From assembly GCA_012519985.1 (NCBI GenBank), contig JAAYPC010000227.1, positions 1-51,801 of the forward strand: DNA of 51,801 nt, read 5' to 3'. The DNA comes from Fibrobacter sp. (GTDB lineage Bacteria; Fibrobacterota; Chitinivibrionia; Chitinivibrionales; Chitinispirillaceae). The notes beneath the pieces were generated by a model. That model made no database searches and was not told the origin of the DNA. It saw only the letters and a list, made by a program, of their open reading frames with translations. Within the stretch, counting starts at the first letter, position 1. Every line of letters starts with the position of its first letter. Position numbers and translations under genes: made by a program. Shown here in pieces: positions 1 to 8,365 of the stretch.

Positions 1-29
1 AGCGCCGGTAATCCAATGAGACTGCAGAT

Positions 30-315
30 CAGACACGATTGCCCTTCCTGATTACATGATGGGCCTTTTTAGTTTACACGATTGCACTTCCTGTTTACAC
101 GATTGCACTTCCTGTTTACACGATTGCCTTTTCAGTTTACACGATTGCCTTTTCAGTTTACACGATTGCCTTTCCAGTTTACACGATTGCCTTTCCTGAT
201 TACACGATGGCCTTTCCTGATTACACGATGGGCACTCCTGATTACACGATGGGCCACTCCTGATTACACGATGGGCCACTCCTGATTACACGATGGGCCT
301 TTCTGTTTACACGAT
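30..315. repeat. Tandem array of 21-22 bp units (about 13 copies)
   Basis: Units of 21 or 22 bp follow each other without spacers. There are two subfamilies. Copies at about 73-198 begin TTTACACGATTGC and end in CTTTTCAG, CTTTCCAG or CTTCCTG. Copies at about 199-305 begin ATTACACGATGG and end in CTCCTG or TTTCTG. The change of type is a sharp block, which suggests expansion by local duplication. Copies at 51, 241 and 263 are 22 bp; the rest are 21 bp. Because 21 is a multiple of three, open frames with 7-residue repeats appear on both strands; I treat these as artefacts. The array ends just before the aminotransferase stop codon. It is not a CRISPR array, as there are no unique spacers. Confidence 0.95.
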
Positions 316-343
316 GACAGACGCAGGCTCTGGTGTTACTTTT

Positions 344-1537
344 TTACATCATTGATTTTATCACATTTGCTATGATTTTAATTCCATCCTCAATTTTCTC
401 TTCAGGAGTATAGGAAAAAGCCAGTCTGAATGAGTTATTTCTGGTTCCCATGGGATCAAATGCGTTGCCAATGACAAATGCTGCTCCCATTTCTATGGAT
501 TTCATCAACACTTTGGAGGAATCCATATTTTTGGGCATAGTTACCCATACATAGAAACCGCCTTTGGGTGTGGTCCAGGAGATATTTTCCGGCATATATT
601 TTTCCAGTGCGTTAAGCATCAGTGCAGCCCGTCTGGCATAAACTTTTCTTACCGATTCAACATAGGGTTTTAGTTTTCCTCTTTTAAGATATTCGTGAGC
701 CAGCACCTGATTAAAAGTGGATGTGCATGCATCAGAGGATTGTTTGGCAAGTTCACATTTCTCAATTATCTCTTTTGGGCCAAGAATCCATCCCAGGCGC
801 AATCCCGGACCAAAAATTTTGGCAAAAGAACCAACATAGCAGATTGGTACAGGCTCTTTGGCTGAAGCTTTCATGGGAACGGTTAATGGTTTGTCTTCTT
901 CATTGAAATAGAGCTCACTATAGGGATCGTCTTCCAGAAGACAAAGGTTTCTTCCTTGAAGAAGCTCTAAAAGTGCTTGCTTGCGCTGCTGGCTATAGAT
1001 TATTCCTGCTGGATTTTGGAAGCATGGGTTAAGATAAAGGATTTTTATCTGAGAAGCCCGTGAGTCGAGTACGTTGCGGAGTTTTTCCAGGTTGATACCT
1101 TCGTTATCCAGGGGAATGCCGTAAAGGTTTGCGCCATAGGACATGAAAGCTGCCAGTGCACCAATAAAACTCGGGTATTCGGTTATAACCAGATCACCTG
1201 GGTCGACTAAGACTTTGGTAAGAAGGTTGATAGCCTGCTGGGCGCCGGTAGTAATCAGAAGCCCCTGGTTTTCCAGTGAAATACCTCTGGATTGCAAATA
1301 CTCTTCCAATACTGAGAGTAATGGAGGATACCCGGATGTGGGACCGTATTGCATGGCAATCTGCTTTGCAGAAAGAGATAAATCGGCATATAGTTCATCG
1401 ATAACGTCGACTGGGAAAAGGGAGTTGGCTGGCATTCCACCTGCAAAAGAAATAATTTTTGGATCTGCCGCCAGGCCCATTAAGCGGCGAATCTCTGATG
1501 AGCGCATGCTTTTTGCACTTGCAGAAAACTCGACCAT
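344..1537 (-). CDS. PLP-dependent aminotransferase (class I/II, LysN/MocR-like fold)
   Basis: A fold-type I aminotransferase of 397 residues, related to the 2-aminoadipate aminotransferase and aminotransferase-domain-of-MocR group. Visible motifs are SFAGGMPANSLFP near the N terminus, TTGAQQAINLL, the YLNPCFQNPAG stretch, EDDPYSEL, and GSFAKIFGPGLRLGW, where the Lys is the expected PLP Schiff-base residue. The frame runs open further upstream to 1654, but the ATG at 1537 follows GAAAGGAATCAAT, a good ribosome binding site, and the extra 39 upstream residues look nothing like the family, so 1537 is preferred. There is no N-terminal winged-helix domain, so it is an enzyme and not a MocR regulator. 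It is transcribed divergently from the permease at 1724. The substrate (branched-chain, aromatic or aminoadipate) cannot be read from the sequence. Confidence 0.9.
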   Translation of the reverse strand: MVEFSASAKSMRSSEIRRLMGLAADPKIISFAGGMPANSLFPVDVIDELYADLSLSAKQIAMQYGPTSGYPPLLSVLEEYLQSRGISLENQGLLITTGAQQAINLLTKVLVDPGDLVITEYPSFIGALAAFMSYGANLYGIPLDNEGINLEKLRNVLDSRASQIKILYLNPCFQNPAGIIYSQQRKQALLELLQGRNLCLLEDDPYSELYFNEEDKPLTVPMKASAKEPVPICYVGSFAKIFGPGLRLGWILGPKEIIEKCELAKQSSDACTSTFNQVLAHEYLKRGKLKPYVESVRKVYARRAALMLNALEKYMPENISWTTPKGGFYVWVTMPKNMDSSKVLMKSIEMGAAFVIGNAFDPMGTRNNSFRLAFSYTPEEKIEDGIKIIANVIKSMM

Positions 1538-1723
1538 ATTGATTCCTTTCAAAAAAGAAAAACGGACTGAAAAAAGCTGAACCGTTGAAAAATAGTTCAA
1601 TTTAAACAGGTTTGAAAGGTTGTTTTCAATATCGGTAAGGTTGTATTTCCACATAGATGATTTGGGTAATTATTTTTCCGAAGAGAAAAAGTATCACCCA
1701 GGCAGAATTGGAACATTGAAGCT

Positions 1724-2548
1724 ATGAGAATTAAAAATGTTATCAGAATTGCTGCTTTTACGGTCAGGGATGAACTCCACAGTCGCAGCTTCTTTCTGCT
1801 GGCAGCACTTTCTGTGCTTTTTGTACTGATGATTCGGGGTTGTTTTAATGCTGATATGGTGGTTAACGATCAGAGACTTGATTCGTTGACCATAGGCTGG
1901 ACGGCATCGATGGCTGCTTTTCATGCAATCTCTGCTGCAGGTGTTCTGATAGGAATATTACTGGGGATGAGAGTCTTTCATCGGGACAATGATAATGGAA
2001 TGACCGTGACCATACTCTCAAAACCGATAAGGCGAATCGAATACATTTCTGGCAAGGTTATTGGGGTATGGATTCTTTCTTATGCTCTGGTTTTTCTGCT
2101 TCACCTGACAGTATATCTAATAATGATTTTTAAAACCGGCGGTCGGATTAGCTGGTTTATTCCAGCCTCTTTTCTGATTTCTTTGAATGTGCTTTTCAGT
2201 GTGATTTCGGTGTTGCTTTTTTCTCTTATAATGCCTGATATTATCGCGGCTTTATCAGCAATGGCAATTGCTGCAGTCAGCTACATCTCCGATTCGATCT
2301 TTGCTGTATCCAGAACAGAGTTAGTTAAATCTTTTATGGAGCAGATTCAGCAGAACGAACTTTCTGTTGCCTTGTGGAGAATAATCTGGCCCAAAATCGC
2401 TTCATTACAGTTTTTTGCTACTTCTTTAATTAAGGATGAAAACTTTTTTGTGATGGGGCCTCTTCACCCGGTATTTAATATTCTTATTTTCTGTGTGGTT
2501 GCTTTCTTTCTTCTTTATTGGAGATACACAAAGGAAGAGATCAGGTAG
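1724..2548 (+). CDS. ABC-2 type membrane permease, orphan
   Basis: A 274-residue polytopic membrane protein with about six hydrophobic segments and a basic, short cytoplasmic N terminus. The segment around RIEYISGKVIGVWILSYAL, following LSKPIRR, matches the layout of NosY/GldF-like ABC-2 permeases (cytoplasmic SKPIxRxxYxxGK motif before a helix). No ATPase gene is adjacent: the upstream gene is a divergent aminotransferase and the downstream one is rsgA on the other strand. The partner ATPase must be encoded elsewhere, or the protein works alone. The ribosome binding site before the ATG is weak. Substrate unknown. Confidence 0.75.
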   Translation: MRIKNVIRIAAFTVRDELHSRSFFLLAALSVLFVLMIRGCFNADMVVNDQRLDSLTIGWTASMAAFHAISAAGVLIGILLGMRVFHRDNDNGMTVTILSKPIRRIEYISGKVIGVWILSYALVFLLHLTVYLIMIFKTGGRISWFIPASFLISLNVLFSVISVLLFSLIMPDIIAALSAMAIAAVSYISDSIFAVSRTELVKSFMEQIQQNELSVALWRIIWPKIASLQFFATSLIKDENFFVMGPLHPVFNILIFCVVAFFLLYWRYTKEEIR

Positions 2549-2559
2549 GAGCAATAAGA

Positions 2560-2690
2560 AGAAATTCCAAATCACAAATCTTAAATTCTAAACAAATTCC
2601 AAATAACAAGATCCTAAATCTAAAACAGAGGAATAAGATATAGGAAAATTCGAAATTCGAAGTACGAAATTCGAAGCAGTAACGGGAAGT
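2560..2690. repeat. Dispersed AT-rich intergenic repeat, copy 1
   Basis: The gap between the permease and rsgA holds short iterated words such as AAATTCCAAAT, AAATCACAAATC and CTAAATCTAAA, followed by ATTCGAAATTCGAAGTACG and a further GAAATTCGAAG. The same two-part structure (CAAATT-type words, then GAAATTCGAA-type words) recurs in inverted orientation at about 47318-47440 and in shorter forms at 50308-50352 and 50565-50625. No gene was seen in 2549-2817. Confidence 0.7.
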
Positions 2691-2817
2691 TATTCAGTAT
2701 TCTCTTTATTCAATTCAGGCTTTCTTCCCGTTTCGGTTCTTTCCGTGTTTAGAATTTGAATGATTGAACAGTGGAATTTTGTGTGCGATCAGATAAATAA
2801 CAAAAAAATGTTCCCGG

Positions 2818-3714
2818 TTACCGGTATTGTCTTCTTTGCTCTTTCATCTGTTTGTAAAATTTGAGATAATTTTGGTGGCGGCTTGGTGCTATCTGGTTTT
2901 GCTCCAGCAGTGATTGAATAGCGCACCCTGGCTCTCCATCGTGAATGCAATCGTTGAATCTGCACTCTCCTATTCTACAAACAAGTTCGGGAAAGTAATG
3001 AATCACTTCTGTTTCCGGCACATAAGGAATATCTACAAATGAGAGTCCGGGGGTATCGGCAACATAGCCCCCTTGAATTAATGGAAACAGAGAAACATTG
3101 GTAGTAGTGTGAGTCCCCCTGCCACTTGTGCCTGAAACATCTCCTATTCTAAAAGTTTTGTCAGGAAAAAGCAGGGATAAAAGGGAACTCTTTCCTACAC
3201 CTGAAAGTCCTGCAAAGGCAGAGATCTTGTCTGCACAGAGCTGAAGAATATTGTTTACTCCCAAGCCGGTGGATGCAGAGGTTTCTATGATCTGATAACC
3301 TATTCTGCTATAGATATCCTCTGTTTTTTTTAAACAATTCAGATCCTGATCTTTCAGAAGATCGATTTTGTTGAATACAATGACAGGCTTTAGATTGTAA
3401 ACCTGAGCTGAGAAGAGGAATCGGTCCAGAGATTCCAGATCCAGTGGCGGAGTTTTAATTGTTGTAATTATAAAAACCTGGGAGAGGTTAGCTACTGCGG
3501 GTCGTTTCAAAAGACTGGTTCTGTTGTGAAGGGTAGTGATCACTCCTTCTGGAGGTGTTTTGTTTATTAAATCGAGATCAACCAGGTCGCCTGCACAGAG
3601 TTTTGTCTTGGTCTTTTTAAGTGCACCGCGGATAGTACAGCGGACATTTCCACACCCGGTGTTTACGATAAAAAAGGACTTTTGCTCTTCTATGATTCTA
3701 CCTGAAATTTGCAT
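2818..3714 (-). CDS. rsgA: Ribosome small subunit-dependent GTPase A (RsgA/YjeQ)
   Basis: A circularly permuted GTPase that checks and matures the 30S subunit. At 298 residues it has normal length. An N-terminal OB-fold (about 1-70) is followed by the GTPase domain in permuted order: G4 NKID at 115-118, Walker A GLSGVGKSS at 169-177, the G2-like GRGTHTTT at 198-205 and G3 DTPG at 220-223. The C-terminal zinc finger has Cys251, Cys256, His258 and Cys264 in CRFNDCIHDGEPGC. All signature residues are present, so the protein should be active. It is a single gene, divergent from larC. Confidence 0.97.
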   Translation of the reverse strand: MQISGRIIEEQKSFFIVNTGCGNVRCTIRGALKKTKTKLCAGDLVDLDLINKTPPEGVITTLHNRTSLLKRPAVANLSQVFIITTIKTPPLDLESLDRFLFSAQVYNLKPVIVFNKIDLLKDQDLNCLKKTEDIYSRIGYQIIETSASTGLGVNNILQLCADKISAFAGLSGVGKSSLLSLLFPDKTFRIGDVSGTSGRGTHTTTNVSLFPLIQGGYVADTPGLSFVDIPYVPETEVIHYFPELVCRIGECRFNDCIHDGEPGCAIQSLLEQNQIAPSRHQNYLKFYKQMKEQRRQYR

Positions 3715-3841
3715 ATTCTGTTACGTTTTACCCTTGCTTTTGTTTCGCTTCAGAGCGGAAATTCTTATAGTATATTACCCATTATTTCAAGTTTGCCTCA
3801 AAAAAAATGATTGCAAGGTAAAAAATAGGGAAAGTCAGAGT

Positions 3842-3940
3842 TAATCAGAAATAATATTTAATCAGATGGAAAACATCAGAAAAAATCAATTTTCATTTTC
3901 TTAATTGGCAGTATATTTCTTTTCTTATTATTTCTGATTA
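3842..3940. repeat. 14 bp perfect inverted repeat in the rsgA-larC intergenic region
   Basis: TAATCAGAAATAAT at 3842-3855 is the exact reverse complement of ATTATTTCTGATTA at 3927-3940, with 71 bp between. The words TGATTAGATATT and CGATTAGATATT then occur as near direct repeats at about 3935 and 3973. The 320 bp gap (3715-4034) is very AT-rich and must hold the promoters of two divergent genes; no small gene was seen. The repeat could be a regulatory looping site or a chance result of composition. Confidence 0.6.
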
Positions 3941-4034
3941 GATATTGTTTTGATATTAATTCTTATTTTTTCCGATTAGATATTTTATTTCAAATTAGGC
4001 TATGTAGTATCATGTTTTTTTCAACTGGGATCTT

Positions 4035-5225
4035 ATGAAAACAATTTACTTTGATCTTGTCTGTGGTGCAAGTGGTGATATGATTCTTTCATCGTTGATT
4101 AGCCTTGGATTTCCGGTAGAGTTTCTGGAGAGACAACTAAACCGGCTTGGGATAGGTGAGATTCGGATTGGCATAGAAAAAGTGAAACGTAGCGGTATCT
4201 GTTGCACATACATTAACCCTCAATGGCAGCAAGCCACTCATTACCGTCACCTGGGGGAAATATTGGAAATAATAAAACGGGGCGCTTTTTCTGAGCGGGT
4301 TTTTGAGCGCTGTGAGCTAGTATTAGACCGATTGGCTACTGCTGAATCAACCGTTCATGGAATTGAAAAAGAGCATGTCCATTTTCATGAGATTGGGGCG
4401 GTAGATACAATCATAGATGTATTGGGAGTATCTCTGGGACTGGAATTCTTTAATGTGGAGCAGGTACTTTTTTCCACAATTACTGAGGGGTATGGGAGTA
4501 TAAAGGGTGAGCACGGAGTGATGCCGGTACCAGTGCCTGCAACTGCTCAGATGATACAAAACTTTCGTATAAAGACACTGGACATACCCACCGAACTTTG
4601 TACTCCAACCGGAGCTGCACTATTGACCGCTTTGGGGAAGCAGGCTACTGGTGGCATGGAAGGGTGTGTGATAAATTGTGGGTACGGTTGTGGTACAAAG
4701 GTTTTTGAGAATCATCCAAACATTCTGCGAGCCTTTATTCTGGAGAGCGATTCTGATCAGGGACACTCGATGGATACGATAAGGCTGCTGGACACCGATA
4801 TGGATCATGTTTCTGGTGAAATAATGGGGCATATTGCAGGTTTACTCGCAGCTCAAGGGGCTTTGGATGTTTCTTTCAATCCTATATTTATGAAAAAGGG
4901 GCGCCCTGGGTATCGTCTTTCAGTAATGGCAGATGAAAGTAATTATCAAAAACTGCTGGATCTTATAATGCTGCACACACGGACTCTGGGAGTAAGAATT
5001 CAACAGGTACAAAGAGTTGTGGCGGAAAGGAGTAATGCTGAAATTGAATTTTTAGGGCAGAAATTATCGGAGAAGCACTGCCGGTATAAGGATTATTCAT
5101 TTTCCAAACTGGAGTATGATGCATTGGAGAAAATCTCTGTTTCTACCGGTAGCTCTATTCTCGATTTAATGGAAAAGTATGTTTTGGCAAAATCTGCCAC
5201 TCAGGATAAGAAGCCTAAACTTTGA
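4035..5225 (+). CDS. larC: LarC: nickel-pincer cofactor biosynthesis, nickel-insertion protein
   Basis: LarC (formerly DUF111) is the CTP-dependent cyclometallase that inserts nickel into the pincer nucleotide used by lactate racemase and related enzymes. The 396-residue protein starts with MKTIYFDLVCGASGDMIL, the family signature, and contains HVHFHEIGAVDTIID, ELCTPTGAALL and GYGCGTKVF; the C-terminal LarC2-like half follows (DTDMDHVSGEIMGHIAG onward). In Lactobacillus plantarum larC is read through a programmed frameshift; here both halves are in one uninterrupted frame. No larA, larB or larE lies nearby. It is followed after 99 bp by metK on the same strand, but linkage of the two is not clear. 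Confidence 0.93.
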   Translation: MKTIYFDLVCGASGDMILSSLISLGFPVEFLERQLNRLGIGEIRIGIEKVKRSGICCTYINPQWQQATHYRHLGEILEIIKRGAFSERVFERCELVLDRLATAESTVHGIEKEHVHFHEIGAVDTIIDVLGVSLGLEFFNVEQVLFSTITEGYGSIKGEHGVMPVPVPATAQMIQNFRIKTLDIPTELCTPTGAALLTALGKQATGGMEGCVINCGYGCGTKVFENHPNILRAFILESDSDQGHSMDTIRLLDTDMDHVSGEIMGHIAGLLAAQGALDVSFNPIFMKKGRPGYRLSVMADESNYQKLLDLIMLHTRTLGVRIQQVQRVVAERSNAEIEFLGQKLSEKHCRYKDYSFSKLEYDALEKISVSTGSSILDLMEKYVLAKSATQDKKPKL

Positions 5226-5327
5226 AAGTAAAATCAAGTGATTTTCAAATTCTTGAAATGTGTAGGGTGAATCATGTATTTTAAGCTACTTTTTTCCCTT
5301 ACCTAATTAATTTCCTCAGGAGGAATG

Positions 5328-6494
5328 ATGAGGCGTTTTTTTACATCAGAAAGTGTTTCTCAGGGACATCCAGATAAAGTATGTGATCAGATTTCGGATG
5401 CTATTCTTGATGCCATGCTGGAGCAGGACCCCGATTCACGTGTTGCATGCGAAACCATGGTGACGACTGGTCTGGTGGTTGTTGCCGGTGAAATAACCAG
5501 TAAAGCAGTAGTCGATATACAGGGTGTAGTCAGAAAAACCATTCGTGAGATTGGTTACACCGACTCTTCATTAGGTTTTGATGCAGATAGCTGCGGGATA
5601 CTGGTTTCTGTACATCAACAGTCACCCGATATTTCTCAAGGGGTTAGCGAAGGGCAAGGCTTGCATGTAGAACAGGGTGCAGGTGATCAGGGTATAATGT
5701 TTGGTTATGCTTGCGATGAGACTCCAACCTTAATGCCTCTGGCAATTCACTACGCACACAGATTGGTTGAGGAACTGGTTAAGGCACGGGAGAGCAAAAG
5801 TATTCCTTATCTTCGTCCAGATTCGAAATCTCAGGTTACTGTAGAGTATGATGATCTTAGACCTGTACGGGTAGACACGGTTGTAATTTCCACTCAACAT
5901 GCTCCTGATGTAACTCACGAGACTATAGTTAAAGATATGATCGAAAAGATCATTAAAAAGGTGATTCCAGCGGAAATGCTTGATAATAAAACCATCTATC
6001 ATATCAATCCAACCGGACGTTTTGTAATCGGTGGTCCTCATGGGGACTCCGGGGTTACGGGTCGTAAAATTATTGTGGATACTTACGGAGGATATGGTGC
6101 TCATGGTGGTGGTGCTTTTTCAGGTAAAGATCCATCAAAGGTTGACAGAAGTGCTGCCTATGCTGCACGATGGGTAGCTAAAAACATAGTGGCTGCCAAA
6201 TTAGCCACACATTGCGAAATTCAGTTTTCTTATGCAATTGGTGTTGCAAAACCTATATCTGTACATGTAGACACTTTTGGAACCGGAAAGATTTCTGATC
6301 ATAAGATTTGCGAAATTATTATGAAGGTCTTTGATCTGCGTCCTTCAGCGATCATTAAGACTCTTGATCTGAAGCGTCCTATATACAGAGAGACTGCAAG
6401 AAATGGCCATTTTGGACGTGAATTGCCTGATTTCTACTGGGAGCGCACAGATATGGTAGAAGCAATTCAAAAAGAAGCTGCTTCTTTGATTTGA
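5328..6494 (+). CDS. metK: S-adenosylmethionine synthetase
   Basis: Makes S-adenosylmethionine from methionine and ATP in the cytoplasm. The protein of about 388 residues begins [17 protein letters not shown], with the catalytic GHPDK motif. It also has [16 protein letters not shown] (ATP site), [20 protein letters not shown] (phosphate loop) and [13 protein letters not shown]. The start is set by AGGAGG at 5318-5323: the ATG at 5328 has 4 bp spacing and the ATG at 5325 only 1 bp, so 5328 is more likely. I looked for a SAM riboswitch in the 99 bp upstream and saw none. A strong terminator follows. Confidence 0.97.
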   Translation: MRRFFTSESVSQGHPDKVCDQISDAILDAMLEQDPDSRVACETMVTTGLVVVAGEITSKAVVDIQGVVRKTIREIGYTDSSLGFDADSCGILVSVHQQSPDISQGVSEGQGLHVEQGAGDQGIMFGYACDETPTLMPLAIHYAHRLVEELVKARESKSIPYLRPDSKSQVTVEYDDLRPVRVDTVVISTQHAPDVTHETIVKDMIEKIIKKVIPAEMLDNKTIYHINPTGRFVIGGPHGDSGVTGRKIIVDTYGGYGAHGGGAFSGKDPSKVDRSAAYAARWVAKNIVAAKLATHCEIQFSYAIGVAKPISVHVDTFGTGKISDHKICEIIMKVFDLRPSAIIKTLDLKRPIYRETARNGHFGRELPDFYWERTDMVEAIQKEAASLI

Positions 6495-6520
6495 ATTTAT
6501 TAATATTCTTTTAATGTGAG

Positions 6521-6558
6521 AAAACCATCATCATGGATAATTGATGATGGTTTTTTTT
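6521..6558 (+). terminator. Rho-independent terminator after metK
   Basis: AAAACCATCATCA at 6521-6533 pairs perfectly with TGATGATGGTTTT at 6542-6554 across an 8 bp loop, and the T-run continues to 6556. It sits 26 bp after the metK stop codon. The A-rich left flank could also let it work for minus-strand transcripts arriving from 6606. Confidence 0.92.
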
Positions 6559-6605
6559 ATTTGTGCATAGTACTTATGGGAAGTGGATAATGGAGGTTAG
6601 CCCAT

Positions 6606-7682
6606 TTAAAGCGGAAAATATCGGAGAAGATCTTTAATAGTGATTACACCAGAGATGTCATTGTAGTCTGCTACCAGAAGGCGACTGGTAGATTGGCTAT
6701 GCATCGTTTTGATTGATTGCAGTAGTGTAGTTGAGTTGTTAATGACGGTTTTCTCTGAGCAGGGGATGGTAAGGTCTGAGACCGAATAATTATGCCACTT
6801 GTTTTTAGGTATTTTTTTTATACTTGAGGAGAGTATAAAACCTTGGAGATGATGGTTTTGCAGCACCGGAAAGATACCTGTATGGTATCGATACAGGAAG
6901 CGGTGTACGAATTGGTGTAAAGAAATATCTACCTGAACAGTCACAGGGTTAGGGCGTAGAAAATCCTCTGCTTTTGCTTCTTTGAAGAATTGTCTGAATA
7001 GAATAGCCTCCTTATCGCATTGCATTGCTTCTTTAAAACACATAGCTATCATAAGACACCATATTCCATTTATCAGTAAACCTCTCGAAAATGAATAAAC
7101 GCTAAATGCCACAGTGAAAATTATCACAAATCGGCTGATCGAGAAGATTTTTTCTGCAGCATTTCTGATTTTTGACACGGTGAAGAGGTGATGAAGCGCA
7201 ACTGAGCCATCAAAGGGGGGAAGTGGCAAGATGTTGATTCCTGTGAGGAATATATTAGTATTGCTTAAGATATGAAAGATGGTGGGGATAGGTGGTTCCC
7301 AATTTTGTTGAATTCCTGTTAAATGGAGAAGGTGAAATACGGTTGCGGTGAAGATACTTGCAAGCGGACCGGCAATAGCTACGGAGATGAGGGCATCGTA
7401 ATTTTGGTTGTTTTTAGTTAACACACATCCGAAGGGGAAAATCGTCTTTTGGCTCTGTGGCAGACCGATCGCTTTTTCGGCTATAATGTGTCCGGTTACA
7501 TGTAAGAGCACAGAGATAAAAAAACCTGAAGCGACGATTAAAGCCCAGAAAAAGGGGGTGAAATAGTTTGAAAAAAGGAAGGTTTTTGGAAAAAAGTCGA
7601 TTTCCAGAGACCAGATAACAAGAAAAAAGAAAAGGAACCAACTGTGATGAATTTTAATGCTTCTAACAGTTAAAAAAAGCAT
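6606..7682 (-). CDS. Site-2-protease-like (M50) membrane protein with CBS pair, catalytic Glu missing
   Basis: A 358-residue polytopic protein with the layout of archaeal/bacterial S2P zinc metalloproteases. The N terminus IKIHHSWFLFFFLVIWS fits the family start. The zinc motif is altered: the family has HExxH, but here residues 61-65 are HVTGH, so both His ligands remain while the catalytic Glu is Val (codon GTA, one base from GAA). The third ligand, Asp158 in LPLPPFDGS, is kept. Two CBS units occupy about 245-358 (for example HQFVHRFLYRYHTGIFPVL and SGVITIKDLL). It begins 7 bp after the stop of the ferritin-like gene and has a poor ribosome binding site of its own, so translational coupling is likely. 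Intramembrane cleavage is unlikely; it may bind and hold a substrate. A sequencing error is possible but would need to be a clean single substitution. Confidence 0.88.
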   Translation of the reverse strand: MLFLTVRSIKIHHSWFLFFFLVIWSLEIDFFPKTFLFSNYFTPFFWALIVASGFFISVLLHVTGHIIAEKAIGLPQSQKTIFPFGCVLTKNNQNYDALISVAIAGPLASIFTATVFHLLHLTGIQQNWEPPIPTIFHILSNTNIFLTGINILPLPPFDGSVALHHLFTVSKIRNAAEKIFSISRFVIIFTVAFSVYSFSRGLLINGIWCLMIAMCFKEAMQCDKEAILFRQFFKEAKAEDFLRPNPVTVQVDISLHQFVHRFLYRYHTGIFPVLQNHHLQGFILSSSIKKIPKNKWHNYSVSDLTIPCSEKTVINNSTTLLQSIKTMHSQSTSRLLVADYNDISGVITIKDLLRYFPL

Positions 7683-7689
7683 TCCTGGT

Positions 7690-8244
7690 CTAAAGTGGGC
7701 TATTATGCTGATTAACTTTTAAGATTTCAGGATATGTTGAATTTTTGTATTTAAAACGGTTGTAGCCGCTTGAGATATCATCTATAAAATCTTTGGAGAT
7801 TTTAGCGAGTGTGAGAAGAAGTTTCTTGGTACAAACATCTTCTTCCAGTGCTGCGAGGCTGGAATAAAGGTTAAGGTCTTTTTCTGCTTTGTTTTGAGCA
7901 TATTTAAGTACAAATTCTGCAGACATTTCAGATAAGGGGACAGAGTCCTGCAGTTCACCTTCCTTGATAGTATTGTAATTGTAGAAAGAATAATTACTAC
8001 CTTTACTGTTTATAGCTATCATTTCCAAAATGACATGCTGTACTCGCTTTTTACCGGCCAGAAAGTATAAGAACAGTTTTACTGTGGAGTTTTTACAAAT
8101 TTTTGCTTCTGACTCAAAATAAGAAGCTGTTTCAATTATTCTATGGAGTGCAAATTTTAAAAAATCCAGATATCGTTCATTATTTATCTGTTTATTTCCA
8201 TCTGATATAATTTGAGAGTCTGCGGAATGTTGAATGTGTGTCAC
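7690..8244 (-). CDS. Ferritin-like/rubrerythrin-like helical protein, degenerate
   Basis: A 184-residue soluble, largely helical protein. Two parts resemble the two halves of a rubrerythrin-type four-helix bundle: FALHRIIETASYFESEAKI with FLYFLAGKKRVQH, and AQNKAEKDLNLYSSLAALEE with LLTLAKISKDFIDD. The usual E-x2-H iron ligands appear as KRVQH and ISKDF, so a complete di-iron site is not visible. The start is the GTG at 8244, set by AAAAGGAGCTACT just upstream. It is the first gene of a two-gene unit with the site-2-protease-like gene, and a sigma-54-type promoter lies 46-61 bp before the start. The function is unknown; the fold call is from pattern only. Confidence 0.7.
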   Translation of the reverse strand: MTHIQHSADSQIISDGNKQINNERYLDFLKFALHRIIETASYFESEAKICKNSTVKLFLYFLAGKKRVQHVILEMIAINSKGSNYSFYNYNTIKEGELQDSVPLSEMSAEFVLKYAQNKAEKDLNLYSSLAALEEDVCTKKLLLTLAKISKDFIDDISSGYNRFKYKNSTYPEILKVNQHNSPL

Positions 8245-8289
8245 AGTAGCTCCTTTTATTTGATTATGATAGGTGTGCTTTATATAACC

Positions 8290-8305
8290 AACAAATAACG
8301 TGCCA
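8290..8305 (-). promoter_or_regulatory. Sigma-54 (-24/-12) promoter for the ferritin-like/S2P-like unit
   Basis: Read on the minus strand the site is TGGCACGTTATTTGTT. The -24 element TGGCACG is a perfect match. The -12 element is TTGTT instead of TTGCW, and the spacing is the required GG-N10-G. Transcription would start near 8278, leaving about 35 bases of leader with an AAGGAG ribosome binding site before the GTG at 8244. The adjacent upstream gene encodes a sigma-54 activator, which makes a chance match less likely. The GC-to-GT change at -12 is the weak point. Confidence 0.65.
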
Positions 8306-8365
8306 GAATGTTTTATAGTTTAAAACAGAGGTAGAGGAATGATGAAAAAAACATTACTGAGGATG

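Noticed and set aside
52..285. Open frames with 7-residue repeats on both strands over the first array
   Set aside because: They follow from a 21 bp period without stops. There is no ribosome binding site or non-repeat part, so they are not listed as genes.
30..315. CRISPR array
   Set aside because: Units are directly joined with no unique spacers, and no cas genes are present; the same holds for the array at 48628.
5226..5324. SAM riboswitch upstream of metK
   Set aside because: The 99 bp leader lacks the paired elements and conserved core of SAM-I or other SAM riboswitches that I can recognise.
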